From contig JAGGRA010000045.1 of the NCBI GenBank assembly GCA_018613035.1, positions 1 through 59,408 of the forward strand: a stretch of 59,408 nucleotides of DNA. The letters run 5' to 3'. The stretch comes from Pseudomonas sp. ISL-84. GTDB taxonomy: Bacteria; Bacillota; Bacilli; Bacillales; Cytobacillaceae. Positions within the stretch are counted from its first letter, which is position 1. The number at the start of each line of letters is the position of its first letter. The position numbers and the translations under genes are program-made. The notes under the pieces are model-generated. The model had not been told where the DNA came from and searched no databases. It saw only the letters and a program-made list of their open reading frames with translations. Positions 47,230 to 57,125 of this stretch are shown one piece after another.

Positions 47230-48012
47230 ATGTTGATCTTTGTTTTTGATGTAGGAAATACGAACATTGTTCTGGGTGTCTATGACCGTGATGAATTAAA
47301 ACATCACTGGAGAATCGAAACTAACCGCAATAAAACAGAAGATGAGTATGGAATGATTATTAAGTCTTTGTTTGAACATGTAAACCTTTCTTTTTCTGAT
47401 ATAGACGGTATTATTATTTCTTCAGTGGTGCCGCCAATCATGTTTTCACTCGAAAGAATGTGCCAGAAATATTTCCATGTTAAGCCCCTTGTTGTAGGTC
47501 CAGGGATAAAAACAGGATTAAATATTAAATATGAAAACCCGAGAGAAGTTGGTGCCGACCGTATCGTCAATGCAATTGCAGCGATTCATGAATATGGCAG
47601 CCCGCTCGTTATTGTTGATTTCGGAACTGCAACTACTTATTGTTATATAAATGAACATAAGCAGTATATGGGCGGAGCGATTGCTCCGGGAATAGGCATT
47701 TCAACTGAGGCGCTTTATTCGCGTGCCGCAAAGCTACCAAGAATTGAAATTGCACGTCCAGACCATATTGTTGGGAAAAATACAGTGGCTGCCATGCAGG
47801 CAGGCATCCTATATGGTTACGTTGGCCAGGTAGAAGGTATAGTAAAAAGAATGAAGGACCAGGCAGCCAAGAGTCCAACTGTAATTGCGACTGGGGGGCT
47901 TGCGAGCCTTATTGCCCAGGAGTCTGAAATCATTGATATTGTTGATCCATTTTTAACATTAAAGGGTTTGCAGATTATTTATAAAAGAAATATGGAAACC
48001 CTAAAAAAATAG
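47230..48012 (+). CDS. coaX: Type III pantothenate kinase
   Basis: First step of CoA synthesis: phosphorylates pantothenate; type III enzymes need K+ or NH4+ and resist CoA feedback. The ASKHA-fold phosphate loop [11 protein letters not shown] is at residues 6-16, [11 protein letters not shown] near 104 and [11 protein letters not shown] near 126. ATG 47230 behind GTGGTGA gives 260 aa, the family length; the frame is open to 47194 without support. It heads a run with hslO and yacD. Confidence 0.96.
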   Translation: MLIFVFDVGNTNIVLGVYDRDELKHHWRIETNRNKTEDEYGMIIKSLFEHVNLSFSDIDGIIISSVVPPIMFSLERMCQKYFHVKPLVVGPGIKTGLNIKYENPREVGADRIVNAIAAIHEYGSPLVIVDFGTATTYCYINEHKQYMGGAIAPGIGISTEALYSRAAKLPRIEIARPDHIVGKNTVAAMQAGILYGYVGQVEGIVKRMKDQAAKSPTVIATGGLASLIAQESEIIDIVDPFLTLKGLQIIYKRNMETLKK

Positions 48013-48030
48013 CACGTTAGTTTAACATAG

Positions 48031-48056
48031 AGCCGCTGATAACCATGGCGGTTTTT
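48031..48056 (+). terminator. Weak terminator-like hairpin between coaX and hslO
   Basis: AGCCGC/GCGGTT (one G-U) with an 11-nt loop, then TTTC. Too weak to be sure; it may only lower readthrough into hslO, which starts 18 bp later. Confidence 0.4.
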
Positions 48057-48073
48057 CTGGAAAGGAGCAAGAA

Positions 48074-48952
48074 ATGAACGATTATTTAGTTAAAGCACTT
48101 GCGTATAATGGACAGGTTCGTGCTTATGCGGCCCGCACTACGGAAACAGTTGGAGAGGGGCAGCGAAGACATTATACATGGCCCACTGCTTCTGCTGCAC
48201 TGGGCAGAGCGATGACTGCCGGCGTTATGATGGGAGCTATGCTTAAAGGTGATAATAAGCTGACTATCAAAATTGAAGGCGGCGGTCCGCTTGGCGCTAT
48301 CCTTGTAGACAGCAATGCAAAGGGAGAGGTGCGCGGTTATGTTACAAACCCGCAAACACACTTTGACCTTAACGAGCAAGGTAAGCTTGATGTGCGCCGT
48401 GCGGTCGGTACGGAAGGTACATTAACAGTTGTAAAAGACATTGGGATGAGGGACCATTTCACTGGACAAGTTCCTCTTATTTCTGGAGAACTGGGAGAAG
48501 ATTTCACATACTACTTTGTAACTTCTGAGCAGGTACCTTCTTCAGTTGGAGTGGGTGTATTAGTTAACCCTGATAACACAATTCTTGCTGCAGGCGGATT
48601 TATTCTGCAGTTAATGCCAGGGACTGACGACGAGACCATATCGATAATTGAAAACAGGCTTAAAGAGATGCCTCCTGTTTCAAAGCTTATTCAGCAAGGG
48701 TTGAAGCCAGAGGAACTGCTGGAAACCATTTTGGGCAAAGACCAGGTGAAATTCCTTGAGAAAATGCCTGTTTCCTTTACATGTACATGTTCAAAAGACC
48801 GTTTTGCCAATGCAATTATCAGTTTAGGGGAAAATGAAATTCAGGAAATGATTGATGAAGATGGCGAAGCTGAGGCTTCCTGCCATTTCTGTAATGAAAA
48901 ATATCATTATTCAAAAGAAGAGCTGGAAGAACTAAAGAAAGAAGCTGAATAA
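48074..48952 (+). CDS. hslO: Hsp33 redox-regulated chaperone
   Basis: A holdase chaperone switched on when oxidation releases zinc from its C-terminal cysteines. These are visible as CTCS (near residue 237) and CHFC (near residue 269). The N-terminal domain (1-230) carries [22 protein letters not shown]. It has 292 aa, the usual length. GAAAGGAGC precedes the ATG. Its stop lies about 27 bp before the yacD start. Confidence 0.96.
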   Translation: MNDYLVKALAYNGQVRAYAARTTETVGEGQRRHYTWPTASAALGRAMTAGVMMGAMLKGDNKLTIKIEGGGPLGAILVDSNAKGEVRGYVTNPQTHFDLNEQGKLDVRRAVGTEGTLTVVKDIGMRDHFTGQVPLISGELGEDFTYYFVTSEQVPSSVGVGVLVNPDNTILAAGGFILQLMPGTDDETISIIENRLKEMPPVSKLIQQGLKPEELLETILGKDQVKFLEKMPVSFTCTCSKDRFANAIISLGENEIQEMIDEDGEAEASCHFCNEKYHYSKEELEELKKEAE

Positions 48953-48979
48953 TTGCATTTCTTCTTGGGGGAGGAACAG

Positions 48980-49864
48980 TTGCAGTTGAAAAAGAAGCAC
49001 CTATGGATGGTTATTGCTGGACTGATTTTACTCAATTGTATCACACTGGTTCTTTTGCTTCTTAAAGGTGAAGGAAGCAATGGGGAAGCAGTTGCAAAAG
49101 TCGGCAAGGAAAAGATCACTCGGCAGGAGTGGCTGACTGAAATGGAAGCAAGATATGGAAAAAGCACCTTAAATGAATTAGTTGATCAAAAGGTTATTGA
49201 GAACGCCGGTAAAAAATATGGCATTAAAATTTCGGATCAGGCAGTGGATCAGGAATTAAAAATGGTAAAAACAATGTACGGAAGCGATTTTTCTGAAAAG
49301 ACAACAGAAGATAAATGGAGAAGGCAAATTAAAAATAATTTGATACTTGAAGAGCTTTTAACAAGGGACGTAGCTGTTTCAGAAGAAGAGATGAAACAAT
49401 ACTTCGAGCAAAACAGCAGCCAATTTAATGTGCCTGATTCTTACCAAATATCCCAGATTGTCGTTAAAACAAAAGAAGAAGCGGAACAGACCTTAAAGGA
49501 ATTAGAGCAGGGTTCAAGCTTTTCTGTACTGGCAATGGAACGTTCTATCGATGAATTTACAGCTAACCAGGGAGGGAACGCCGGTTATATCAGTGAAGAT
49601 GATGAGCATATTTCAGCAGACTTCCTCGATCAGGTTAAAAGTCTTAAGCCGGAGGAATGGAGCGAGGCGATTAAAACAGAAGAGGGCTATGCAGTTGTTA
49701 TGCTTCATGAGCATCTTAAAGGTGAGAGCTATTCCTACAAAGAAGTGAAAAATCTTATCCGCCGCCAAATTGCTCTTGAGCAAATGGATGTTCCTGTCTC
49801 GGCAAAACCTTTTTGGAAAGAAACAGATGTTGAATGGTTTTACGGAGAAGAAGAAGCACAATAG
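48980..49864 (+). CDS. yacD: Membrane-anchored PpiC-type foldase YacD (PrsA-like)
   Basis: A peptidyl-prolyl cis-trans isomerase-like exported protein of the SurA/PrsA type: an N-terminal hydrophobic anchor (about residues 7-29, no lipobox), a helical N-domain (VAKVGKEKITRQEWL...), and a parvulin domain (about 150-240, QISQIVVKTKEEAEQTLKEL). It probably helps fold secreted proteins; it is a paralogue of PrsA with unknown clients. TTG 48980 is chosen with GGGGAGG 5-6 nt upstream; TTG 48953 precedes that site. A terminator follows. Confidence 0.88.
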   Translation: MQLKKKHLWMVIAGLILLNCITLVLLLLKGEGSNGEAVAKVGKEKITRQEWLTEMEARYGKSTLNELVDQKVIENAGKKYGIKISDQAVDQELKMVKTMYGSDFSEKTTEDKWRRQIKNNLILEELLTRDVAVSEEEMKQYFEQNSSQFNVPDSYQISQIVVKTKEEAEQTLKELEQGSSFSVLAMERSIDEFTANQGGNAGYISEDDEHISADFLDQVKSLKPEEWSEAIKTEEGYAVVMLHEHLKGESYSYKEVKNLIRRQIALEQMDVPVSAKPFWKETDVEWFYGEEEAQ

Positions 49865-49869
49865 TTATG

Positions 49870-49897
49870 AAAAACACGGAAACTTTCCGTGTTTTTT
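49870..49897 (+). terminator. Terminator after yacD
   Basis: AAAAACACGGA/TCCGTGTTTTT with a 5-nt loop: 11-bp perfect stem ending in six T. Confidence 0.94.
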
Positions 49898-50021
49898 GCT
49901 ACATAAAAAAACAAGAAAGTTTTTATGATAAGTGAGTATGAATAATAATTAAGGGTAATTTAATCAAGATGAAAAAAGTATGAATTTTCTTTTAAATGGG
50001 CGTTTATATGTTTTAAAATAA

Positions 50022-50070
50022 TTGACATCACCAATAAAAATTGGTAAATTTGTATTAAACCAATAAAAAT
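50022..50070 (+). promoter_or_regulatory. cysK promoter with palindromic operator-like repeats
   Basis: TTGACA (50022-50027), 17 bp, TGG-TAAATT (50045-50050). The spacer holds the palindrome CCAATaaaaATTGG (50031-50044), and ACCAATAAAAAT occurs at 50030-50041 and again at 50059-50070, 29 bp apart, downstream of the start. This looks like a repressor site; CymR is the known cysK repressor in bacilli, but I could not match its consensus with certainty. Confidence 0.6.
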
Positions 50071-50094
50071 ACTCGGAAATAGGGAGTGGGGAAA

Positions 50095-51024
50095 ATGGTA
50101 CGTGTAGCAAATACAATCGCAGATCTTGTTGGCCAGACACCAATTGTAAAACTAAATCGTTTAGTTGATGAAAATAGTGCAGATGTTTATCTGAAACTGG
50201 AATACATGAATCCAGGAAGCAGCGTGAAAGACCGTATTGCCCTGGCAATGATTAATGCTGGAGAGAAAAATGGGAACCTGAAGCAGGGAGACACGATTAT
50301 TGAACCAACGAGCGGCAACACAGGAATTGGTTTAGCTATGATCGCGGCTGCAAAAGGATATAAGGCGGTTTTGGTAATGCCTGAGACGATGAGTATGGAG
50401 CGACGCAACCTGCTTCGTGCTTATGGTGCAGAACTTGTACTAACGCCTGGACCGGAAGGAATGAATGGAGCGATTCGTAAAGCTACAGAATTGGCTAAGG
50501 AAAATGGGTATTTTATGCCACAGCAGTTTGAAAATCCTGCAAATCCCGAAGTTCATCGTTTAACAACAGGGCCAGAAATTGCAGAGCAAATGGGCGACCA
50601 GCTTGATGCCTTTATTTCAGGAATTGGAACGGGCGGAACGATTACAGGGGCAGGAGAAGTGCTTCGCAAAAAATATGATAACATTAAAATATATGCGGTT
50701 GAGCCAACTGATTCACCTGTACTATCAGGCGGCAAGCCTGGTCCACATAAAATTCAAGGTATTGGTGCGGGGTTTGTTCCAGATACTCTTGATACAAAAA
50801 TTTATGATGAAGTCATTCAAATATCAAATGATGAGGCATTTGAATTTGCCCGCCGCACGGCCAAAGAAGAAGGAATCCTTGGCGGTATTTCCTCGGGTGC
50901 TGCCATCTGTGCAGCATTAAAAGTTGCTAAAGAGCTTGGCAGAGGCAAAAAGGTGCTGGCAATTATTCCAAGTAACGGAGAGCGTTATTTAAGTACTCCT
51001 TTATATCAATTCGAAACCGAATAA
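50095..51024 (+). CDS. cysK: Cysteine synthase A (O-acetylserine sulfhydrylase)
   Basis: PLP enzyme that makes cysteine from O-acetylserine and sulfide. The Schiff-base lysine is K45 in GSSVKDRIA, the substrate loop [10 protein letters not shown] lies near residue 71 and the phosphate loop [12 protein letters not shown] near residue 176. In bacilli CysK also binds the repressor CymR as a sensor. ATG 50095 behind GGGAGTGGGG yields 309 aa with the family N-terminus [11 protein letters not shown] 50086 lies within the ribosome binding site. Confidence 0.97.
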   Translation: MVRVANTIADLVGQTPIVKLNRLVDENSADVYLKLEYMNPGSSVKDRIALAMINAGEKNGNLKQGDTIIEPTSGNTGIGLAMIAAAKGYKAVLVMPETMSMERRNLLRAYGAELVLTPGPEGMNGAIRKATELAKENGYFMPQQFENPANPEVHRLTTGPEIAEQMGDQLDAFISGIGTGGTITGAGEVLRKKYDNIKIYAVEPTDSPVLSGGKPGPHKIQGIGAGFVPDTLDTKIYDEVIQISNDEAFEFARRTAKEEGILGGISSGAAICAALKVAKELGRGKKVLAIIPSNGERYLSTPLYQFETE

Positions 51025-51030
51025 TAATAG

Positions 51031-51061
51031 AGGCAGCGGTCTTTTGGCCGTTGCTTTTTTT
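51031..51061 (+). terminator. Terminator after cysK
   Basis: GCAGCGG/CCGTTGC (one G-U) with an 8-nt loop, then TTTTTTT. Confidence 0.88.
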
Positions 51062-51187
51062 GTATTTAATTTTGAATGGAATGTAACTCCTTGCAGTATG
51101 CAGATAAGCAATTTTAGACAAAAATTATGAAAGCTTGCCCTACATCATGTATGATGAAAAAGAGAAATATTTAGGGGTGACATTCTA

Positions 51188-52603
51188 TTGAATCAACTTC
51201 ACATACATGCAAAAAAGATACCTTTTTCATATCATCGTTTCTTCCGCCAATACCGCAGGCTGGCAGAAGGAAGAGAGCATCATGTTTTGCTTGAAAGCGG
51301 GAGAGGCGGCCGGTACAGCATCGCAGCTTTTGATCCGGAAGCAATTTTAACAGGTAAGGATTCCAAGCTTGAGATACGCCAGAATAGCCAAAGGCAAATA
51401 CTTGAAGGAAATCCTCTTCACTTAATGCAGGATTGGCTAAACCAATATCAAGTGGAAAAGCTGGATGAACTCCCTGATTTTCAAGGAGGTGCTATCGGGT
51501 TTATTAGCTATGATTACGCACGGTATATTGAAAAGCTTCCGAATGATGCAAAAGATGACCTTCAAATACCTGATATACACTTTTTCGTGTATAAAGAGTT
51601 CTTTGTTTTTGACCATGAGAAGGGAACACTTTTTCTGCTTTTCTTATATGAAAAAGGAGAAGAGCAATCCATTGATAAAAGGACCAGGGAGTGGGAACAG
51701 ATCTGGCAAGAAAATGATACGGAGCCTGCTGCTAAAGAGGGGCAGCAACGGAGTGACAAAGATTCTGATGTATCTATGAATGAAGAAGAGTTTATGTCCG
51801 CTGTACGGAGAGTACAGGAATATATTTCACAGGGAGATGTATTTCAGGTAAACCTGTCTGTGCGCCAAAGCCGCTCTATTCAGATGGAAGCGATGGAAGT
51901 GTACGAACAGCTGAGGGCTTTAAATCCGTCGCCGTATATGGGTTATTTTCATACCCCTGAATACCAGCTTGTGAGCGGATCACCGGAGCTTTTGATTAAG
52001 AAAAAGGGAAATGAAGTCAGCACTCGGCCGATTGCAGGGACAAGATCCCGCGGGAAGGACCATGAGGAGGACCTTAAGCTTGCCTGTGAGCTGATCGAAA
52101 ATGAAAAAGAGCGTGCAGAGCACGTTATGCTGGTCGATTTAGAACGAAATGACCTGGGCAGGGTCTGTAAATATGGAACGGTTACAGTCGATGAGTTTAT
52201 GGTGATTGAAAAATACTCGCATGTTATGCACATTGTCTCCAATGTAAAGGGACAAATTGCAGAAGGTAAAAATGCAGTTGATATAATCGATGCCGTATTT
52301 CCTGGTGGCACAATCACAGGAGCTCCAAAGGTCCGGACGATGGAAATTATTGAAGAGCTGGAGCCGGTTACAAGGGGACCGTACACAGGTTCGCTTGGAT
52401 GGATTAACTTCAGCGGTGATCTGGAGCTAAATATTATTATACGGACGATGGTAGTGAAGGAAGGAAAGGCGCATGTTCAGGCAGGTGCCGGTATTGTAAT
52501 TGATTCCAATCCAAAGAATGAATATAAAGAATCGCTGAAAAAGGCAATTGCTCTTTGGAAAGCAAAAGAACTCGCAGAACAGGCAAAAGGGGATCAGCTA
52601 TGA
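51188..52603 (+). CDS. pabB: Aminodeoxychorismate synthase component I
   Basis: Converts chorismate with ammonia to 4-amino-4-deoxychorismate, the entry to p-aminobenzoate and folate. The chorismate-binding domain fills residues 200-460: [59 protein letters not shown]. The start is TTG 51188 behind AGGGGTGA. It has 471 aa. It opens the folate operon; the stop overlaps the pabA start. Paralogy with TrpE is resolved by the neighbours and the N-terminus. Confidence 0.95.
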   Translation: MNQLHIHAKKIPFSYHRFFRQYRRLAEGREHHVLLESGRGGRYSIAAFDPEAILTGKDSKLEIRQNSQRQILEGNPLHLMQDWLNQYQVEKLDELPDFQGGAIGFISYDYARYIEKLPNDAKDDLQIPDIHFFVYKEFFVFDHEKGTLFLLFLYEKGEEQSIDKRTREWEQIWQENDTEPAAKEGQQRSDKDSDVSMNEEEFMSAVRRVQEYISQGDVFQVNLSVRQSRSIQMEAMEVYEQLRALNPSPYMGYFHTPEYQLVSGSPELLIKKKGNEVSTRPIAGTRSRGKDHEEDLKLACELIENEKERAEHVMLVDLERNDLGRVCKYGTVTVDEFMVIEKYSHVMHIVSNVKGQIAEGKNAVDIIDAVFPGGTITGAPKVRTMEIIEELEPVTRGPYTGSLGWINFSGDLELNIIIRTMVVKEGKAHVQAGAGIVIDSNPKNEYKESLKKAIALWKAKELAEQAKGDQL

Positions 52604-53193
52604 TATATATGATCGATAATTATGATTCTTTTACTTATAACCTCGTACAATATCTAGGTGAATTAGGCGAAGAGCTGCATGTTAAAAGAAACGATGAGAC
52701 TTCCCTATCCGAAATAAGCGATTCGCAGCCCAAGTTTTTAATGATCTCTCCGGGACCGTGCAGCCCGAATGAAGCGGGCATCAGCCTAGAAGCGATTGAA
52801 GCATTTGCAGGGAAAATCCCTGTTTTTGGCGTTTGCCTTGGCCATCAGTCGGTTGCACAGGTGTTCGGTGGTGATGTGGTGCAGGCAGAACGGCTCATGC
52901 ACGGAAAAACATCTGAGATTTTTCATGACGGTAAGACGATATTTAAAGGACTGCCTAACCCATTCCCGGCTACCCGCTACCATTCATTGATTGTCAAAAA
53001 GGAAACTCTCCCTTCTTGTCTGGAGGTATCTGCCTGGACGGCTGAAGGCGAAATAATGGCCCTGCGCCATAAGGAGCTCCCGGTTGAAGGAGTCCAATTC
53101 CATCCTGAATCGATAATGACTACGGCCGGCAAGGAATTACTGCAGAATTTTATTAATCACTATAAAACCACTTTGCTGACAGAGGGGCTATAA
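52600..53193 (+). CDS. pabA: Aminodeoxychorismate/anthranilate synthase glutaminase
   Basis: Class I glutamine amidotransferase that supplies ammonia to PabB and, in bacilli that lack a separate trpG, also to TrpE. The triad shows as C79 in GVCLGHQ and the HPES motif near residue 170; the oxyanion strand is [12 protein letters not shown] 52600 overlaps the pabB stop (ATGA) behind AAAGGGG. 197 aa. I looked for GAG/TAG repeats of a TRAP site over its ribosome binding site, as in B. subtilis, and saw none. Confidence 0.95.
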   Translation: MIYMIDNYDSFTYNLVQYLGELGEELHVKRNDETSLSEISDSQPKFLMISPGPCSPNEAGISLEAIEAFAGKIPVFGVCLGHQSVAQVFGGDVVQAERLMHGKTSEIFHDGKTIFKGLPNPFPATRYHSLIVKKETLPSCLEVSAWTAEGEIMALRHKELPVEGVQFHPESIMTTAGKELLQNFINHYKTTLLTEGL

Positions 53194-53196
53194 ACC

Positions 53197-54054
53197 TTGT
53201 ATATCTATTTGAACGGTGATGTGATTAAAAAAGAAGAGGCAGCGATATCTCCTTTTGACCATGGGTTCTTGTATGGCATGGGGCTTTTTGAAACTTTTCG
53301 GGTATATAACGGGCATCCATTTTTGCTTGATGACCATCTGGATCGGCTTAATCAAGGGTTAGAGGTTTTAAATATAGAAGCGAGCTTTACAAGGGGACAA
53401 GTGGCCGAAGCATTGGACAAGCTTCTTGAAAAAAACGGATTTAAAAATGCGTATATCAGGATGAATGTATCAGCGGGGACGGGAGAGATTGGCCTTCAGA
53501 CTGATGCTTATAAAAAACCGAATACAATCATATTTTGCAAACCGCTTCCGCCTAGAATGCCTAGGCAGGAAAAGCGGGCAGTACGGCTGAAAATCCCCCG
53601 TAATACACCTGAAGGGGAAGAACGCTTAAAGTCACATCATTACTTAAATAATATCCTGGCAAAAAGAGAAGCTGGAAAAGATCCTGATATAGAAGGCGTA
53701 TTTTTAACAAAGGAAGGCTTTTTGGCCGAAGGGGTTGTATCAAACCTATTCTGGATTAAAGATCATTTACTATTCACTCCATCTATTGAAACAGGTATCC
53801 TTAATGGCATTACCAGAAAATTTGTTATTAGGCTGGCAGAAGCAATGGGGTTGAGTGTGCGAGAAGGATTGTACAGGCCAGAGGACGTCTGGAAGGCGAA
53901 TGAGGCTTTCGTGACCAATTCCATTCAGGAAATAGTACCGATCTCTTCATTTGATGGACACCCGTTGCCTGGTCTTTCCGGTGAAATAACATCAAAGCTC
54001 CTGTCATACTATGAACGGCAATGTGAACGTTTGTGGAGCAGGAAGGAAATGTAG
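53197..54054 (+). CDS. pabC: Aminodeoxychorismate lyase
   Basis: Fold-type IV PLP enzyme that splits aminodeoxychorismate into p-aminobenzoate and pyruvate. The N-terminal SPFDHGFLYGMGLFETFRVY and YLNNILAKREA with its PLP lysine (near residue 157) are family signatures, as is EGVVSNLFW. It has 285 aa, the usual length. TTG 53197 is 10 nt behind GAGGGG, 3 bp after pabA stops. Confidence 0.94.
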   Translation: MYIYLNGDVIKKEEAAISPFDHGFLYGMGLFETFRVYNGHPFLLDDHLDRLNQGLEVLNIEASFTRGQVAEALDKLLEKNGFKNAYIRMNVSAGTGEIGLQTDAYKKPNTIIFCKPLPPRMPRQEKRAVRLKIPRNTPEGEERLKSHHYLNNILAKREAGKDPDIEGVFLTKEGFLAEGVVSNLFWIKDHLLFTPSIETGILNGITRKFVIRLAEAMGLSVREGLYRPEDVWKANEAFVTNSIQEIVPISSFDGHPLPGLSGEITSKLLSYYERQCERLWSRKEM

Positions 54055-54065
54055 GAGGATTCATA

Positions 54066-54902
54066 ATGTCTAAAACAGCAATCCAATGCGGTTCATATAC
54101 ATTAGATTATGGTAACAAAACACTTGTTATGGGAATTCTGAATGCAACGCCTGATTCTTTTTCGGATGGCGGGAAATATAATCATCTAGATCAAGCCATC
54201 AAACATGCAATTGAAATGGTTGAAAACGGAGCGGATATTATAGACATTGGAGGAGAGTCAACGCGTCCCGGGTTTGCTGCAGTACCTGCACAGGAGGAAC
54301 TGGAAAGGGTACTTCCTGTTATCGAGGCGATTTCAAAGGAAGTTGGTGTTCCCCTATCAATTGATACCTATAAGGCTGAAGTAGCGAAGAGGGCTATTGA
54401 AGCTGGAGCGCATATTATTAATGACGTATGGGGTGCGAAGGCAGATCCTGATATGGCAACCGTCGCAGCGGAAACACAGGTACCGATTATCTTGATGCAT
54501 AATCGCAAAGACATGAAATATACATCATTTTTCCGTGACGTCATGAATGACTTGTATGAAAGTATCACATTGGTTAAGTCAGCCGGTGTAAAGGACGAGA
54601 ACATTATCCTTGATCCGGGTATTGGTTTTGCGAAAGACCTGAACTATAACCTGGAAATGATGAGGGACTTGGACAAGCTTGTGGCAATCGGCTATCCTGT
54701 CCTGCTTGGAACATCAAAAAAGCGGATGATTGGAACAATCCTGGATCTTCCGGTCGAGGAGCGGACAGAAGGGACAGGAGCAACCGTTTGTTATGGAATC
54801 CAAAAGGGCTGCCAAATGATCCGCATTCATGATGTGAAGGAAATGAGCAGGATGGCAAAAATGATGGATGCCATGATGGGAAAAGGTGAGTACAATGGAT
54901 AA
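54066..54902 (+). CDS. folP: Dihydropteroate synthase
   Basis: Joins p-aminobenzoate to the pterin pyrophosphate, the sulfonamide target. MGILNATPDSFSDGG (near residue 21), DIGGESTRPG (near 62) and LDPGIGFAKD (near 182) form the pterin and phosphate sites. ATG 54066 behind AGGAGG gives 278 aa; an upstream open frame runs into pabC and is rejected. No change typical of sulfonamide resistance can be judged by eye. Confidence 0.97.
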   Translation: MSKTAIQCGSYTLDYGNKTLVMGILNATPDSFSDGGKYNHLDQAIKHAIEMVENGADIIDIGGESTRPGFAAVPAQEELERVLPVIEAISKEVGVPLSIDTYKAEVAKRAIEAGAHIINDVWGAKADPDMATVAAETQVPIILMHNRKDMKYTSFFRDVMNDLYESITLVKSAGVKDENIILDPGIGFAKDLNYNLEMMRDLDKLVAIGYPVLLGTSKKRMIGTILDLPVEERTEGTGATVCYGIQKGCQMIRIHDVKEMSRMAKMMDAMMGKGEYNG

Positions 54903-55254
54903 AATCTATGTTAGCCAAATGGAGTTCTATGGGTACCATGGAGTCTTTCCTGAAGAAACCCGCCTCGGCCAGCGATTTGTTGTCGACTTGATTGTGGAAA
55001 CAGACTTGAAAAAAGCCGGAGAAACAGATGATCTTGATGACTCCATTAACTATGGCGAGTTGTACACGGTTTGCAAAGAAGTTGTAGAGGGAAAGCCTTA
55101 TAAGCTTGTAGAGGCAGTGGCAGAGAAGCTGGCAGGAGACCTGTTAGAACGTTTCCCGCCTATTTCCCAGCTGACTGTTAAAGTGATTAAGCCAGATCCA
55201 CCCATTCCGGGACACTATAAATCGGTTGCAGTTGAAATTACGAGGGGCCGATAA
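54895..55254 (+). CDS. folB: Dihydroneopterin aldolase
   Basis: Cleaves dihydroneopterin to hydroxymethyl-dihydropterin and glycolaldehyde. The family pattern EFYGYHGVFPEE (near residue 9), the INYGELY stretch (near residue 52) and LVEAVAEKLA are present; 119 aa. ATG 54895 lies inside the folP end behind AAAGGTGA, so translation is coupled. Its stop overlaps folK by one base. Confidence 0.96.
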   Translation: MDKIYVSQMEFYGYHGVFPEETRLGQRFVVDLIVETDLKKAGETDDLDDSINYGELYTVCKEVVEGKPYKLVEAVAEKLAGDLLERFPPISQLTVKVIKPDPPIPGHYKSVAVEITRGR

Positions 55255-55781
55255 TGGAAAATACGGCTTATATTGCGCTTGGTTCCAACATTGGAAACCG
55301 TTTTGATAATTTAAAAGAAGCAATCGAAAGGATTGGTCAGCTTCCTGAAGTAGAAGTGGTAAATACTTCTTCTATCTATGAAACCGACCCGGTCGGCTAT
55401 GAAAATCAAGAACAATTTCTAAATATGGCTATCCAAGTTTCAACAGCCTTAAACCCTTTTGAACTGCTGGATGTATGCCTGGAAATAGAATTGGATCTTG
55501 GCAGAAAAAGGGAAATCCGGTGGGGTCCCCGTACAATAGACCTTGACATTTTGCTGTATAATCACGAAAATATTGAAACAGAGAAGCTTATCGTTCCTCA
55601 TCCTCGGATGCATGAAAGAGCATTTGTCGTTATTCCTCTTTTAGAGATTGACTCCAGCATCAGGCTTCCGAAGATGGAGAGGCCTCTTGATTCAATACTG
55701 GAGGATATACCTGACAGAGAGGGAGTTCGGATATGGAAGCGGAAAAATGGGGAAGACGTATTCGCGCTTTTCGAAAGTTAA
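55254..55781 (+). CDS. folK: Hydroxymethyl-dihydropterin pyrophosphokinase
   Basis: Transfers pyrophosphate from ATP to the pterin, giving the FolP substrate. IALGSNIGNRFDNL (near residue 7), IYETDPVGYENQ and the RWGPRTIDLDILLY metal site (near residue 83) identify it. 175 aa. ATG overlaps the folB stop (TAATG). Its last 49 bp overlap yazB. Confidence 0.96.
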   Translation: MENTAYIALGSNIGNRFDNLKEAIERIGQLPEVEVVNTSSIYETDPVGYENQEQFLNMAIQVSTALNPFELLDVCLEIELDLGRKREIRWGPRTIDLDILLYNHENIETEKLIVPHPRMHERAFVVIPLLEIDSSIRLPKMERPLDSILEDIPDREGVRIWKRKNGEDVFALFES

Positions 55782-55948
55782 AAGGCTTTACACAAGAAGG
55801 TTTTGCAAAAGAACTGGGTGTATCGGTTTCAATTTTAGGAGAAATTGAAAGAGGAAACCGATTGCCGGCCCCTGCCTTAATTGAGCAGATCGCTTTTGCG
55901 CTTAATGTTACACAAGAAGAATTGGCTCCAAAGCAGGAGCATGATTAA
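55733..55948 (+). CDS. yazB: Small XRE-family DNA-binding protein YazB
   Basis: A 71-aa protein that is essentially one helix-turn-helix of the Cro/CI (XRE) type: RIRAFRKLKGFTQEGFAKEL then VSVSILGEIERGNRLPAP. It begins inside folK and ends the folate operon, as in B. subtilis. Its target is unknown; regulation of the operon itself is only a guess. No terminator is seen after it, only element A8. Confidence 0.9.
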   Translation: MEAEKWGRRIRAFRKLKGFTQEGFAKELGVSVSILGEIERGNRLPAPALIEQIAFALNVTQEELAPKQEHD

Positions 55949-55967
55949 TATATGCATTTCTAAAATT

Positions 55968-56040
55968 GGCTGTGTTAAAGTTCATTGTTAATATAGCCCC
56001 TGTTGAATGCAGCGGTAAATCAACAGGAGTTTGACAGAGC
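55968..56040 (+). mobile_element. Family A element, internally deleted copy A8
   Basis: The left end GGCTGTGTTAAAGTTCATTG and right end TCAACAGGAGTTTGACAGAGC match the two ends of A4, but the 150-bp interior is missing. CCTGTTGA (55999-56006) and TCAACAGG (56020-56027) form an 8-bp stem. The flanks (CTAAAATT before, TTGAAATT after) agree at 6 of 8 positions, a possible decayed target duplication. Confidence 0.65.
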
Positions 56041-56069
56041 TTGAAATTAACGGGAGGTACAGTACAGCA

Positions 56070-57071
56070 ATGTTCAAGATTGGCGATATTGAGATGAAAA
56101 ATCGGGTTGTCCTTGCTCCCATGGCTGGAGTGTGCAACTCCGCTTTTCGTCTGACTGTAAAAGAATTCGGTGCCGGACTTGTCTGCGCCGAGATGGTCAG
56201 CGACAAAGGAATTGTTTTTAAAAACGAAAAAACAATGAACATGCTCTACATTGATGAAAGAGAAAAGCCCTTAAGCCTGCAGATCTTTGGAGGTAAAAGA
56301 GAAACGCTTGTTGAAGCGGCCAAATTCGTTGATAAAAATACAAATGCAGATATTATCGACATCAATATGGGATGCCCTGTTCCCAAAATCACAAAATGTG
56401 ATGCAGGTGCTAAATGGCTCCTTGACCCAGATAAAATTTATGAAATGGTTTCTGCAGTAACAGATGCTGTTGAAAAGCCTGTTACAGTGAAAATGCGCAT
56501 GGGCTGGGATGAAGATCACATCTATGCTGTTAAAAATGCTCAAGCTGTTGAGCGTGCAGGAGGTAAAGCAATAGCCCTTCACGGCCGTACACGTGTGCAG
56601 ATGTATGAAGGAAAAGCGAATTGGGATATTATTCGCGAGGTTAAACAGAATATCAACATTCCGTTAATCGGAAATGGTGATGTGCAAACACCTCAGGATG
56701 CAAAGCGCATGCTAGACGAAACTGGCTGTGACGGAGTCATGATCGGCCGTGCCGCACTAGGAAACCCATGGATGATTTACCGGACAGTAAAATACCTTGA
56801 AACTGGAGAATTAATGGGTGAGCCTTCAGTACGCGAAAAAATTGATGTCTGTATTCTTCACCTTGACCGCCTGATTTCATTAAAAGGCGAAAACATCGCA
56901 ATCCGCGAAATGAGAAAGCATACAGCATGGTATCTTAAAGGAATCCGCGGCAATGCGAAAGTCCGTAATGCCATCAATGAGTGCAATACAAGAGTAGAAC
57001 TTGTAACTCTGCTAAACGCTCTTGTCATTGATGCAGAAGAAAAAGAAAGAAATCAAACCCAGGCTGTATAA
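56070..57071 (+). CDS. dusB: tRNA-dihydrouridine synthase DusB
   Basis: Flavin enzyme that reduces uridines in the tRNA D loop. The FMN-barrel motifs are VVLAPMAGVCNSAFR (near residue 13), INMGCPVPKITKCDAG with the catalytic cysteine (near residue 100), VKMRMGWDEDH, LHGRTRVQMYEG and GNGDVQTP. 333 aa. ATG 56070 follows GGGAGGTA and gives MFKIGDIEMKNRV, the family start. Its ribosome binding site lies about 12 bp after element A8. Confidence 0.96.
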   Translation: MFKIGDIEMKNRVVLAPMAGVCNSAFRLTVKEFGAGLVCAEMVSDKGIVFKNEKTMNMLYIDEREKPLSLQIFGGKRETLVEAAKFVDKNTNADIIDINMGCPVPKITKCDAGAKWLLDPDKIYEMVSAVTDAVEKPVTVKMRMGWDEDHIYAVKNAQAVERAGGKAIALHGRTRVQMYEGKANWDIIREVKQNINIPLIGNGDVQTPQDAKRMLDETGCDGVMIGRAALGNPWMIYRTVKYLETGELMGEPSVREKIDVCILHLDRLISLKGENIAIREMRKHTAWYLKGIRGNAKVRNAINECNTRVELVTLLNALVIDAEEKERNQTQAV

Positions 57072-57083
57072 GCGGCATAAAGT

Positions 57084-57112
57084 TTGACATGCTGTCTTTC
57101 TTTGCCTATAAT
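57084..57112 (+). promoter_or_regulatory. Consensus SigA promoter directly before a terminator
   Basis: TTGACA, 17 bp, TATAAT, both perfect. Transcription from about 57119 would meet the terminator stem at 57126 at once, giving either a tiny RNA of about 40 nt or a lysS transcript if read through. Confidence 0.75.
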
Positions 57113-57125
57113 ACTTTTGATATAG

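Noticed and set aside
52540..52600. TRAP-binding site over the pabA ribosome binding site
   Set aside because: B. subtilis has spaced GAG/TAG triplets there; none are seen here.
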